The translations under genes and the position numbers were made by a program. 64,000 bases of DNA from Pollenia angustigena (taxonomy: Eukaryota > Arthropoda > Insecta > Diptera > Polleniidae), in assembly GCA_930367215.1 (NCBI GenBank), contig OV884057.1, positions 105,983,284 through 106,047,283 of the forward strand. The letters are read 5' to 3'. Shown piece after piece: positions 53,825 to 64,000 of this stretch. How positions within the stretch are numbered: the first letter of the stretch is position 1; the number at the start of each line of letters is the position of its first letter. Below the pieces are notes generated by a model. It saw nothing but the letters and a program-made list of their open reading frames with translations. It had not been told where the DNA came from and searched no databases.

Positions 53825-56800
53825 AACAAATAAAATAGAGTGAGAACAACTAGAAACAACAAGTAAAAACACTCAACAACTCAAAACGGAAGGAAAATGA
53901 GGTAAATGGTAAAACACATTAAATTCAAATCATCAGTAGGACAATGATATTAAAACAGTGAGTACAAAACGCAAAAACAACCGTGGTACCTACATATGTA
54001 TAAAATATTAAAAGTGTAAAAAACAAGTTGATAGGCAGTTAATAAGCAAAAATATAAAACTAAAAAGAAGAATAAAAAATAAAAATTTATTTGTGGAGAA
54101 ATTAAAAAGAAAGGAAAAGTTTGAAATTTAGATTGGCAATTTTGTAAAAAGTATAAAAAAATTTTTGTCACAAAAAAAAAAAAAAAAAATACAGTTAAAA
54201 GAAAAAACATCACAAATTGGTGTTCATATAGTTAAGAACAAGCAGAAGCGGTATCGAGATTTTATGTGTTCAAATACATATCTACATAAAAACCGTTTAC
54301 GGTTCTCTATAAAAATTTACATTAAAACAGTTACATTTTTTCTCGAAAATTGCAAAGCATAAGGAAAAAAAAACCGCAAATTTGGTCTCGTTTAGTGCAC
54401 TTATATATAGTGGTATATAAATCGTTAAATTTCCCCTTAGTAATACCTAGTTGGTTTACCTAACATTACATAAGTTCGTCAAGTTTTTTTGCTTATCAAC
54501 AATATAGAGTTCTATAAATTACAAATACCTATATTAGTTTATACATACATACATACATGTATGAAGAATAGTGTCAAAGAAAACATAGAGATTTGTTTAG
54601 TGAGAACGTGCAGGAATATACATACATACACGAAGCATATACTGTGCTTGGAAATGTAACACATAGTGGAAGTGAATTAGTGATAGCAAAAAGAGAAAAA
54701 ATCAAGCATAGTGCAGAAGAGAAACAGAACAAGAGGAATAAGCTAGCAACGTCATCTGATCATATCGTCGGGATTTAATTTCAACCCCCAAATCTACGCA
54801 AGTTCTCTTTGTCAATAAGTAAGTCTCTTATTTATTTGAATTATATACATACATACATATGTACATACAATCCTTACAGTGGTTTTACAAATTCAAATCA
54901 TTGAACCATATTAAAGTTCATACTCTCATCCAGTGCTTTTAATTCATTTCATATTCTCATTTAAAGAAATTTTAATTAAATAATTGTGTTTGTTTAATAT
55001 AAATTGGTTGAAATTTCACAAAATAAATAAGGAGTAGAGAAAAGGAACAGAAAATAACTAAATTTACTCTTAAAAAAATCAGCATACAAACCACAACGAA
55101 TTTAATTGTGCTATACATACATATTTTGAGAAAAAATAACATGAAAAGAGAATAAAAAGGAGGATTTTAAAGAATATAAGTTATAACAGAATACAAGTAA
55201 TGGAATAATACCAGGGAACAAAAGTTACACATTGCACTTGGTTTATGAATTCAATTGTTCGTTAAATAATCTTTAATAAATCTTTGTAACAATTTGCAAA
55301 TAATTAAGCGTGTTAAAAATAATTAATATTATAAAATAAAAAGGGTACATATAGTACGAAAAACATATTTATATTTGTATATCAATACAAGTTAAAAATT
55401 GTCCACCTCTGACATGCTATTAATATGTGCATAGTATATTAACATTACAGTTTACAGAATTAATTGAGTGTTACCATTGCAAATTTTATTTATTTTAAAA
55501 TAAATTCCGGGCATAACACAACAGCAAGGGAAAATCACATTGGCACATTAAAACATACCAATTATAGAAGTTATTATCGGAAAACTAATTTGTGTGGTTA
55601 AGAGAAAAAGCTGGGAAGAAATAAAGAACTTTGAAGGTTAAGCAATAAAAAGATACTGAAAATCTCCCCAAATCTCGAACAAAAATTGAAAAGAAGTTTA
55701 AATTAAAATAAAATTTTTTTTCAGCATAAATTTTTACAAATTACAATATTCTTAAACTTTAAAGTTAAGCCGAGTTTTTAAAGAGAAAAAATTTATCAAA
55801 ACGTCTACACCCGTATTTATTGTTAAATTTAACAAACTTTTATTAAGGAGAATTTTCAAACAAAATTTGGGTTTTGACCCTTGGTTAAGTTTAAACATTT
55901 TTTCTAAATTCAGGCTTTAAAACATTAACAAATTTTCAATTTCAAAAAGGGGGAAAAGTTCCTAAAGAAACCACACAAAATATTTAAAAATTTCAAATTC
56001 AACAAATTTTCTAAAAAAAAAAAAAAAAATTATTAATAAAATATATTTAAAATTTCAACGAATTACAAGTTTTACAATTTTTCAACAAATACACAACACA
56101 TTTACAAATTTATAATAAATTAAGCAACCTATTTAAAATTTAAGCGAATCTTAAATGGTAACAAAGGTTTCGAAAATAAATAGAATATTTAAAAATTTCA
56201 ACATAATTTTCTAAATTTGGCAACAAATTAGAGTTTCAGCGATTCAATTATATATATATGGGAAAAAAACCTCAATATATTTCAAAATCAGTAATTTTTC
56301 GAATTCAAAGAGAAAATTGTCCGGAAAGGTTACTAAATTAGAATTTCAACCAAATTTTTATAAATTTTAACTTATGTTGTGAATGTAATCTCGCACATAT
56401 ATTTCTGTTAATACGAAAGAAACCATTAAAGTGAAGTGGTGGAAATTTAAATAAAGGAAAATTACTCACCAAATTTAAAAAAGTTATCTCTGAAAATATT
56501 ATCTTATTTTATTTATAACAATTTACGTAGACAACATCCCAATTTGATTTAACGCAATTAATCAGTTTAAACTTTTAAATCTGAATGGTTCAGAAAATTT
56601 TATTGCAAAGTAAATCGATACCGCGGCAACCCTATATTTAATGAGTGATAGTTAACCCATTTTGAAATGAATCGGTTAATGCAGATAAATTTTATTTATT
56701 CTTAACGATACATGAAATGAGAAATTGGTAAATAAATGCAAATTTAAACCTTTGTTTACTTTTCCGTATAATTATTTTTCTCTTCATACTAGATTATTGA

Positions 56801-57103
56801 TATCTAGTCTTCTTAACCCGCTAAATTAGTACGGAGAGTGTAGTTCCCAATTCGGCAATTTAAAATAGTTAGTGGCGCCCAACGTGGGGAACTAGATAAG
56901 CAGTATCTAGAACCGTAAGAATTTTCATCTCTTTTATAACAAACTGCGTTTTGTATTGCACATCTCACGCGATAGCGCTGCTATTTTAACCCCTTACCTA
57001 AAAAATTGCCACTCTAAGCTAAAATTTGCATTTAATATAATAAACTGTATTACCTTACTCACTCTAAAACTCATTCAAACCTCTTCTTATTTCATTCTGC
57101 AAA
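53825..57103 (+). other. Long BEL/Pao leader, with splice donors and a second primer-site-like sequence
   Basis: It is 3.3 kb, AT-rich and without a credible gene. An ATG at 53897-53899 is followed after two bases by a donor AG|GTAAAT (intron side from 53902). Another consensus donor GTAAGT lies at 54819. TGGCGCCCAACGTGG at 56873-56887 looks like a tRNA-Lys-type primer site, but no LTR adjoins it. CATACATA microsatellites lie near 54545 and 54850. A leader this long is unusual for the family. Confidence 0.65.
56873..56887 (+). promoter_or_regulatory. Second, displaced primer-binding-site-like sequence
   Basis: TGGCGCCCAACGTGG matches the 3' end of tRNA-Lys as the errantivirus site does. It lies 3.06 kb downstream of the 5' LTR end and 217 bp before gag-pol. 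It may be the site of a different element from which the gag-pol module came. Confidence 0.6.
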
Positions 57104-60100
57104 ATGCCTTCCACACCCAACGCATCGTCTCTCTCCAACAATTCAAATGGGCCTACTCCTAATGATCGTTTTTTATTCGATTGCGAACACCTACTCCAGT
57201 TTTGCGACATACTTAATAAAACGGAAGTTGAAGATCAGAATGAATCTGTTCTTGAAGTCAAGCTCAAAGACTTAGAAACAAGATGGGCAAAATTGGATAT
57301 TTCGTATCAAAATGTAATGTTGTCCCAAAACTACTCGGTTGACGCTGAAATCAAAACTCAGGCAAAGAACGAATATGAAGCTTGCACAAACGCATATTAT
57401 CACTGCTCTTCCCAAATTATGGACTTAATAAAAGTCTCTCGATTAGAAACTTCAAATATGCCAGGATTTCAGTCAACTTACAGGTATTCTATCCCGCCAC
57501 AAGGCCTAGTGCAAAACCTAGAGCCAGATAACTCAAGCGATTGCATTAAACTTCCTCCCTGTGATACAGAAGTTTTCAAAGGAAGTTACGAACAGTGGCC
57601 CTCGTTTCGTGATATGTTCACAGCGGTGTACATCAATCACTCAAAGCTCACACCCGTCACAAAGCTGTATCACCTTCGCAACAAAACAAAAGGTGAGGCA
57701 GGTGACATAGTGAAAAGATATCCCTTATCTCATAACAATTTTGAACTGGCATGGAATGCATTGAAATCCCGCTACGAGAATAAGCGAGTTCTCGTAGATA
57801 ATCAAATAAAAATTCTCTTCGACATTCCTCCCGCCACTAATGAAGGCAGCGAGTCCATTAGAAGAATTCAATCTTCTGTTAATGACTCCTTGGCAACCCT
57901 TAGCACACTTGGAGTTGCGGTGGATAGTTGGGATCCAATTCTCATTCGTCTAATATCCACAAAACTACCATATTTAACCCTATCTCTTTGGGAACAGTCG
58001 CTCACTTCCCCCCGTGAACTTCCAAAATGGTCCCAAATGTCACAGTTTCTTGTAGATAGATACGAAGCGGTAGAGCGGCTTACAAGTATCAAGAACTCTA
58101 AAGACAGCCTTTCACTTTCTAAATCGCCAAATATACACACATTTGTATCCCAAGAAGCCTTAAACGCGTCTTGCAAGTTGTGTAATGAGGAGCATACACT
58201 CAGAGCTTGCCAAAAATTTCGCTCATTCACGGTGCAAGAGAGAGTGGATTTTGTATTTAAAAATAGATATTGTAATAATTGTTTAGGATACGGCCATAAT
58301 AAGCCAAATTGTAAAAGTAAACGCACATGTCTCTATTGCAAGAAAACTCACCACACTCTTTTGCATATGTCTAAAGCACCACAACATATAACGAAAAATA
58401 AAGAAGGTTCTCAGAATGCTGCGAATAAAACCGCTAACTCCCAAAGCTCTGTTGCTCATAGTAATATACTTGGCACACAAGATGAGAAACCTGGCACTTC
58501 AAAGCATATTCAGGCCAATTGCTCTACGGGAAATGAGAACATTCTACTACGAACTGCAATAATGCAAATAGAATGCAGAGGCGAGCTTTTCACAATTAGA
58601 GCGTTAATTGACCCGGGTTCTCAACGAACTTTCTTAGCTGAGCGAATTAGAAATCGTCTTCAGCTCCCGTACCAAAAGTCTCATTTCGAAATCGTTGGTA
58701 TTGGTGGTCAAAAGCAAATGGCGAATAAAGAATGTGAACTCACACTATACGCTAGAAGATCAAATAAAAAAATCCCTATAAAAGCCATAGTCTTACCTAA
58801 ATTGACAAAGCAACTCCCAGCGTACTCTTTCGAAATTCCACACACAAAAGAGCTCAAAGAGTTAGATTTAGCCGACCCCACTTTCAATAAGTCATCTCAA
58901 ATAGATTTAATTCTCGGCAATGATTTTGAGCACTTTATTAATCTTAGTGGCATCAGAAAGTACATTTGTGGGAAAACCTCGGCGTATAATACTATCTTCG
59001 GATGGGTACTAAGTGGTCCCATGAAAACTGAACCCATTCAAGCTTTTACAACCGAAGTAAGCACAGCAGAAAACGAACTCAATGCACTTTTAAAAAAGTT
59101 TTGGGAAGATGAAGAGATTCCATCAGTTCGCACAACCTCAGCTGATGATGACTTTTGTGAAAATTTCTATGTCCAGACAACTACTCGTCAAACAGATGGT
59201 AGATTCATTGTGAGATTGCCATTCAGGACAGAATTTCCCAAAGAAATCTCCCTTGGATCATCTCGTTTTGTAGCCCTTGCGCAATATTCCAGAATGGAAA
59301 AAACGTTGTCGAAAGATCCTGCATTACACACCCAATATAATGCCGTTTTAGAAGAGTATTTAGCTCTAAATCACATGGAAGAATCACATTCCCAAGAAAT
59401 TGTATCTCAAGGTAAATACTACTCATATTATTTACCCCATCACGCAGTTGTGAGACCAGAGCACAAAACCACCAAAGTTAGGGTGGTATTTAACGCGTCG
59501 AGGAAAACTAAGTCCCAACATTCACTTAACGACGTTTTATACACAGGGCCTATCCTTCAGAGTGATTTAATCGCAATAATACTCAACTGGAGGAAATATC
59601 GTTTTGTATTTAGTGGAGACATACAAAAAATGTATCGCCAAATTCTCATACACCCAGATGATAGACCTTATCAGAAAATTTTGTTTCAAAGTCAGCCAAA
59701 CAGCCCTATTAAAGATTATGAGTTAAAAACAGTTACTTTTGGAGTAAGCTGTGCGCCCTTTCTTGCAATTCGCACCCTGTTACAGCTAGCTTCAGATGTA
59801 GAATCTCAATACCCTAAGGCGTCTGATATTCTGCGCAGGGAAACCTACGTAGATGATATTCTAGCTGGTGGCTATACTATAGAAGAAACTCTAGCTGCCC
59901 AAACTCAACTAATAGATGCGTTAAATTCAGCCGGTTTCCCATTAAAAAAGATAACCGCAAACGACCCCAAACTTCTCGAAAATATCCCGAAAGAGGATCT
60001 TTATGATCTAGACTTTCTTCGATTTCATGAGACGAGTGCTACCAAAACTCTGGGGATTAAATGGAATGCGCTTAACGACACTTTTACTTATACTTTTGCA

Positions 60101-62407
60101 GAAATCTCTCAGGCAACTAAGATTACAAAACGCCAAATTCTTTCGGCAATTGCGAAATTGTTTGACCCAGCAGGATGGTTGGCTCCAGTTGTCATCAGAG
60201 CAAAAATTTTGATGCAACAATTATGGTTGGAGAAACTACAGTGGGACGAAGAGGTGTCTCATGATTGCCTTCAAAGTTGGAACAATCTAGTCCAAGATCT
60301 AAAAAAAGTAGAAACTGTGTTTATACCCCGGTGGTTACAATATATCCCTACTGACAGTGTTGAAATTCACGGATTTTCAGATGCATCAAAAGCAGCATAT
60401 TGTGCAACGCTATATGTAAGGTGTCAGACTCATAAATATACAACCTTTTCAAATTTATTAGTGGCCAAATGTAAAGTTGCTCCCATTCAGACAGTTTGCC
60501 TTCCACGGCTTGAACTCAACGGAGCACTTCTATTAGTAAAACTCCTAAAATACGTAAACTCTACGTTAAATTTAAATTCGGGGAAAATATATTTATGGAC
60601 TGATTCATCCATAGTTCTCGGATGGCTTTCCAAGGCCCCTTCGACATGGGAGACGTATGTGGCCAACAGAGTTGCTCAGATTAATCTCCTTGCTCCAGAC
60701 GCATCATGGCGGTACGTTCCAACCCACGACAACCCAGCTGATCTGGGAACACGTGGATGCCGACCTCAAGACATAGTCCACAATGAACTTTGGTGGCATG
60801 GACCTTCTTGGCTTACTAATCCATCGTGTTCATGGCCTAAACGAAATCCCCTACACTCTATTCCAAAAGTTACAGAAACTCAATGCCTTCAAATTAAAAT
60901 TGAAAGCGAAGATATTTTAAATAAATACTCTTCGTACTCTAGGGCTTTACGTGTTATCTGTTACATTTTTAGATTCTTTAATAAAATTATAAAAAGGCTA
61001 AGACCGAATGCTGATAGCAATGCTTATCATCATTTGACTCAGCGCGAAATGAATTTCGTAAAATCTAGACTAATTGTGTTAGCCCAAAAAAAGTTTTATC
61101 AAGAGGAATACAGCGATCTTGAAAACTCAAAAACTATGTCAAACAAAAGTTCTCTCAAAAGCCTTAACCCATTTCTCGACCCAAATTCAATCATGAGAGT
61201 AAATGGGAGATTGTCTCAGTCATCACTTTCTTATTCAGAACGTTACCCCATAATTTTACCAGGTAACTCAAGATTTTGCCACTTATATTTAACGCATCTG
61301 CACCAATTTCTTTGTCACGCTGAATGCAGTCAAATGTACAGAGTAGTACAAACTGAATTTTTCATATTCAGACTCAAACCGCGTATTAAAAAGATAATAC
61401 GTCACTGCAAAACTTGTATAGTGTACAAGCAGCAGCCATGTTCACAAATAATGGCTCCCTTACCTCCTGAGAGGTGTAACCTGTCTCTTCCCTTTCAAAT
61501 AACCGGTATTGATTTTGCTGGCCCGATTGAATTAAAGACATCGTCCCTTAGAAAAGCTCCTTATATTAAAGGTTACGTCAGTGTTTTCGTTTGTTTTAGC
61601 ACGAGAGCTGTACACTTAGAACCCTGCTCGGATCTCTCCGCTGCGGCATTCCAAGCCGCATTTTGTCGTTTCGTTGGGAGGCGAGGACTACCCCAAAGGG
61701 TAGTAACTGATAATGGCAGAAATTTTCTCGGTTGTAGTAGAGCACTTGAACTCGAATTTGCCGCTTTTATTGAAAATGTAGCCCAGGACATAGCTCAAAA
61801 ATATATTACTCATGGGTTTGAGTGGAAGTTCATCCCACCACACGCTCCTCATATGGGCGGCTTATGGGAAGCCGCCGTTAAGAGTTTTAAATACCACTTT
61901 AAGCGAGTTGCGGGTGCACATAAATTTACGTTCGAGGAATTGGCCACACTGTTAGCTAGAATTGAGGGCGTACTTAACTCTCGCCCGATATCAGCGTTAT
62001 CCGAAGACCCTACCGATCTGACGGCATTGACTCCAGGTCATTTTTTAAGAGGCGCTCCCTTAATGGCGTTCCCAGAACAAGACTTTGAGCATATGTCTCT
62101 TATTAATCGGTGGGAAAAGCTAAAAGCACTTCACCATCAGTTTTCCATACGATGAAAGCAAGATTACCTTAAGTCTTTGCACAAGCGCTATAAATGGAGA
62201 AACTCTGCTCCAAATATTCAGGTTGGTGATCTCGTGGTAGTAATAGACGATTTACTACCACCCCATGAATGGCGGCTGGGAAGGATCGAAGAAACCTTCC
62301 CTGGTGCTGATAACCATATACGTACCGCTAACGTACGGGTAGCAACCGGGATCATTACTCGTCCCATTGTAAAATTGTGCCTTTTTCCATTGGCCGGGGA
62401 AAGCTAA
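57104..62407 (+). pseudogene. BEL/Pao Gag-Pol polyprotein, one premature stop
   Basis: The ATG at 57104 has a good AAAATG context. The first ~420 residues are a BEL-type Gag with 'YEQWPSFRDMFTAVY' and a cysteine-rich knuckle region ('CKLCNEEHTLRACQKF', 'CNNCLGYGHNKPNC', 'CLYCKKTHHTLLH'). Protease: 'ALIDPGSQRTFLAE' near 58606. RT: 'FSGDIQKMYRQILI' near 59610 and 'ETYVDDILAGGY' near 59840. RNase H: 'GFSDASKAAYCATL' near 60372 and 'WTDSSIVLGWL'. Integrase: 'TGIDFAGPIEL' near 61504, 'VVTDNGRNFLG' near 61700 and 'HMGGLWEAAVKSF' near 61849, so D, D and E are present. A TGA at 62152-62154 cuts the chain before the last ~85 codons, which stay in frame to 62407 (DUF5641-type C-terminal domain). Otherwise intact. 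Confidence 0.92.
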
Positions 62408-62600
62408 AGTCAAATTGTAATGCTTCTATCGGTTATAAAATCATATTTTTTCTCAGATCCCTAGGATTTAACCTTCATTTCTACACATATTCATTCATTT
62501 CCTAGCCTCATATAATAACTTATATCTACATTCTCATTTCCATTTCCCTATCTTAAATTATAATTTACCTCCGCTCATAATATATTTCATTATCTCCTAG
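62408..62600 (+). other. Spacer between gag-pol and the 3' ORF, ending in a splice acceptor
   Basis: Pyrimidine-rich, non-coding. It ends TATCTCCTAG at 62591-62600, a good 3' splice-site sequence immediately before the 3' ORF. Confidence 0.6.
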
Positions 62601-63204
62601 GCCGAACAGAAGATTAACAGCCACTCGTCAAAGCCGAGAATCCAGCACAAGACGTAGTTCCCGTGAAGCCAGCACAAGACGCCACAGCCAACACCGTAAC
62701 CAAAATCAGCAAAACCGCAACCACAATCAGCAAAACCGTAACCACAATCGGCCAAACCGTAACCAATTTCGGCACAACTCCACTTCACGTCGTGATCCTG
62801 ACATCTATCAGTGCAGCGTATGCAAAAGATTTCATGCACTGCGGTATTGTTATAAGTTTTTGAAGATGACCGTCAAGAAAAGGCAAGAGATAGTTAACAG
62901 ATACCACTATTGCGACAATTGTCTGGCAAAAAGCCATGATTTACGTGCGTGCTCTTCTGTGGACACTTGCAAAAAGTGCGATGGGTTCCACCATACCCTT
63001 TTACACCCAAAACCCAGACGCGCTACAAGACAGCACGGTGGCACAACCAACCAGCAACGTACGCCAATTCCAAACCCGGAAGCAACCAACCCAAAGCCGA
63101 CCTTGCAAACCTCACCAGATACTAAGGTCATTTTCGAGGCAATTAAGTCGTTGGCTCAAGTGCTATGCGCTACTTCACATGATGAGAGGTCAACTGTTGC
63201 GTAA
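62601..63204 (+). CDS. 3' ORF of the BEL/Pao element: Arg/Asn-rich protein with Cys/His knuckles, probably expressed by splicing
   Basis: About 200 codons are open from the acceptor at 62600 to a stop at 63202-63204, 18 bp before the 3' LTR. The N-terminal ~75 residues are Arg, Ser, Asn and Gln-rich with repeated 'NRNHNQQ'. Then a Cys/His array follows: 'YQCSVCKRFHALRYC' near 62810, 'YCDNCLAKSHDLRAC' near 62910 and 'CKKCDGFHHTLLHP' near 62970. This resembles the knuckle region of BEL Gag proteins, including the one at about 58170-58370, but is a separate protein. The first internal ATG (62860) would lose half of the array. A donor after ATGAG (53897-53901) joins to this acceptor in the same phase. 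Function is unknown; nucleic-acid binding is inferred. Confidence 0.75.
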
Positions 63205-63222
63205 ACCGCAAGGCCGGCGCCA

Positions 63223-63869
63223 TGTTCAATCTATATTGAACACTTAAATGATTCTTAAAAGAATTGAATTTTTTATCATCATTTATATTAGATACCTAAT
63301 ATGCTTACTTTTACATCTCTGACAATTTAGTACTCGCTATAAATAGCAAGTGTCAAATTTATCCGTACTTCGTTTAAATTGCTAACCGAAGTTACATCTA
63401 ACTTGAATTATAATAAAATGGACACTTGCTATTCATACCTCCGAGTACACACCTGCCAGTTGGATGTTTTCCAAAACTTAATCAAACATTAAATTGTCCC
63501 TATTTTGAATTTAAATTGTACACATATCTACATACATACTTGCCTCGTTTATACATACCTACGTTAAGAACCTACCTGTGGAAACAAATAAAAACAAATT
63601 GAAACTGAAGAGCTACTTACCGGTTTTCTCATTTATAGTGCACCCTACAAAAGGTAAGAAATTCGTGACAAGTCCCTAGTGAAAGAAAGTCTAACCCTAT
63701 TTTTCTTTCTCAATCTCTTTGCTTTACCCATGATTATAATTACTTGTTGTGAGTAATTATAATCAATATCTTTATAGATTGGCTCAATAATTAAACGCAA
63801 CCCTTGCCCCTCAGCCAAATTATAAAGAGATTTATAAGTGATTGATTAACCTGCAATCAAATCATTTCA
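63223..63869 (+). repeat. BEL/Pao 3' LTR (647 bp)
   Basis: Matches 53167-53809. Preceded by AAGGCCGGCGCCA, a GC-rich boundary; a usual polypurine tract is not visible. Followed by AACTT. Confidence 0.9.
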
Positions 63870-64000
63870 AACTTATAACATCATCAAATTTATATCTTGG
63901 CATATCTCGTTGTATACTTTCAACGAAACAGATTTCTAAAACAACTAAACAGCTTTTGAAAACAGCTAAACAGCTTTTTAAAACAGCTAAACAGCTTTTG
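63870..64000 (-). repeat. Giant palindrome, right arm (continuation to the window end)
   Basis: These 131 bp are, as far as I can read, an exact inverted copy of about 50445-50575, running from the arm's unique part into the 21-bp repeat array. The match has not ended at the window edge. Confidence 0.92.

Larger units (their letters stand above)
53167..63869 (+). mobile_element. BEL/Pao LTR retrotransposon, with an additional 3' zinc-knuckle ORF
   Basis: LTRs at 53167-53809 and 63223-63869 differ by a 4-bp indel and few substitutions. A 5-bp duplication AACTT flanks the element (53162-53166 and 63870-63874), typical of BEL/Pao. Inside are a 3.3-kb leader, a gag-pol gene of Pao type and a separate 3' ORF. 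The insertion lies in the right arm of the giant palindrome, whose left arm gives the empty site near 50570. A second primer-site-like sequence 3 kb into the element suggests a composite origin. Confidence 0.9.

Noticed and set aside
1..64000. tRNA or rRNA genes
   Set aside because: No cloverleaf with A and B boxes or rRNA-like block was recognised; the tRNA matches seen are primer-binding sites.

Overview
This window is about 64 kb of AT-rich eukaryotic nuclear DNA. I see no ordinary host gene in it: almost every recognisable part is a transposable element or a piece of one. A fly (Diptera), probably a higher or calyptrate fly, fits best. The pointers are DINE-1/Helentron-type repeats, an insect errantivirus with an env gene, BEL/Pao and Penelope elements, many short DNA-transposon derivatives and a roughly 70-bp predicted intron. 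The species is an inference.

Positions 1-41469 are one old Ty3/Gypsy element (Gypsy-1, plus strand, 5' LTR outside the window). A second Gypsy element (Gypsy-2, minus strand, about 2825-38057) split its protease from its reverse transcriptase. Gypsy-2 was then hit many times: a TTA-flanked element in its 3' LTR (2832-5322), a Penelope element (6385-8918), a hAT (9437-12075) carrying a DINE and a mariner/pogo-like element, a 770-bp tandem duplication (11667-13207), a 203-bp MITE, a second hAT (14894-17736) carrying a piggyBac remnant, a nest of four DNA elements (18781-22417), a fold-back element (22592-23316) and a DINE cluster (from 24326). The DINE received a young errantivirus (25132-36064, near-identical LTRs, gag, pol and env visible), which received a LINE (32112-35706) beside its primer-binding site. 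The deepest path is Gypsy-1 > Gypsy-2 > DINE > errantivirus > LINE. Target-site duplications and empty sites in sister copies allow much of the order to be read.

From 41470 to 46215 there is non-coding DNA with a fold-back repeat, a MITE, a triplicated ~75-bp repeat and a near-perfect hairpin.

From 46216 to 50105 lies a protein-primed family B DNA polymerase gene of the Polinton/virus-like kind, with N-terminal C2H2 fingers, a predicted 70-bp intron, an endonuclease-VII-like zinc domain, one frameshift and one stop. It runs into a giant inverted repeat (left arm to about 51495, spacer 51496-51904, right arm 51905-53166), which resumes at 63870 and leaves the window still matching. A mirror copy of the polymerase is predicted just outside.

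The right arm is interrupted by a BEL/Pao element (53167-63869, 5-bp target duplication AACTT). It has a gag-pol frame of about 1,767 codons broken by one stop, plus a 3' zinc-knuckle frame in the position where retroviruses carry env. A donor right after ATGAG at 53897-53901 and an acceptor at 62599-62600 put this 3' frame in phase with an upstream start codon. This possible spliced subgenomic product and the palindromic polymerase unit are the two most unusual items here.
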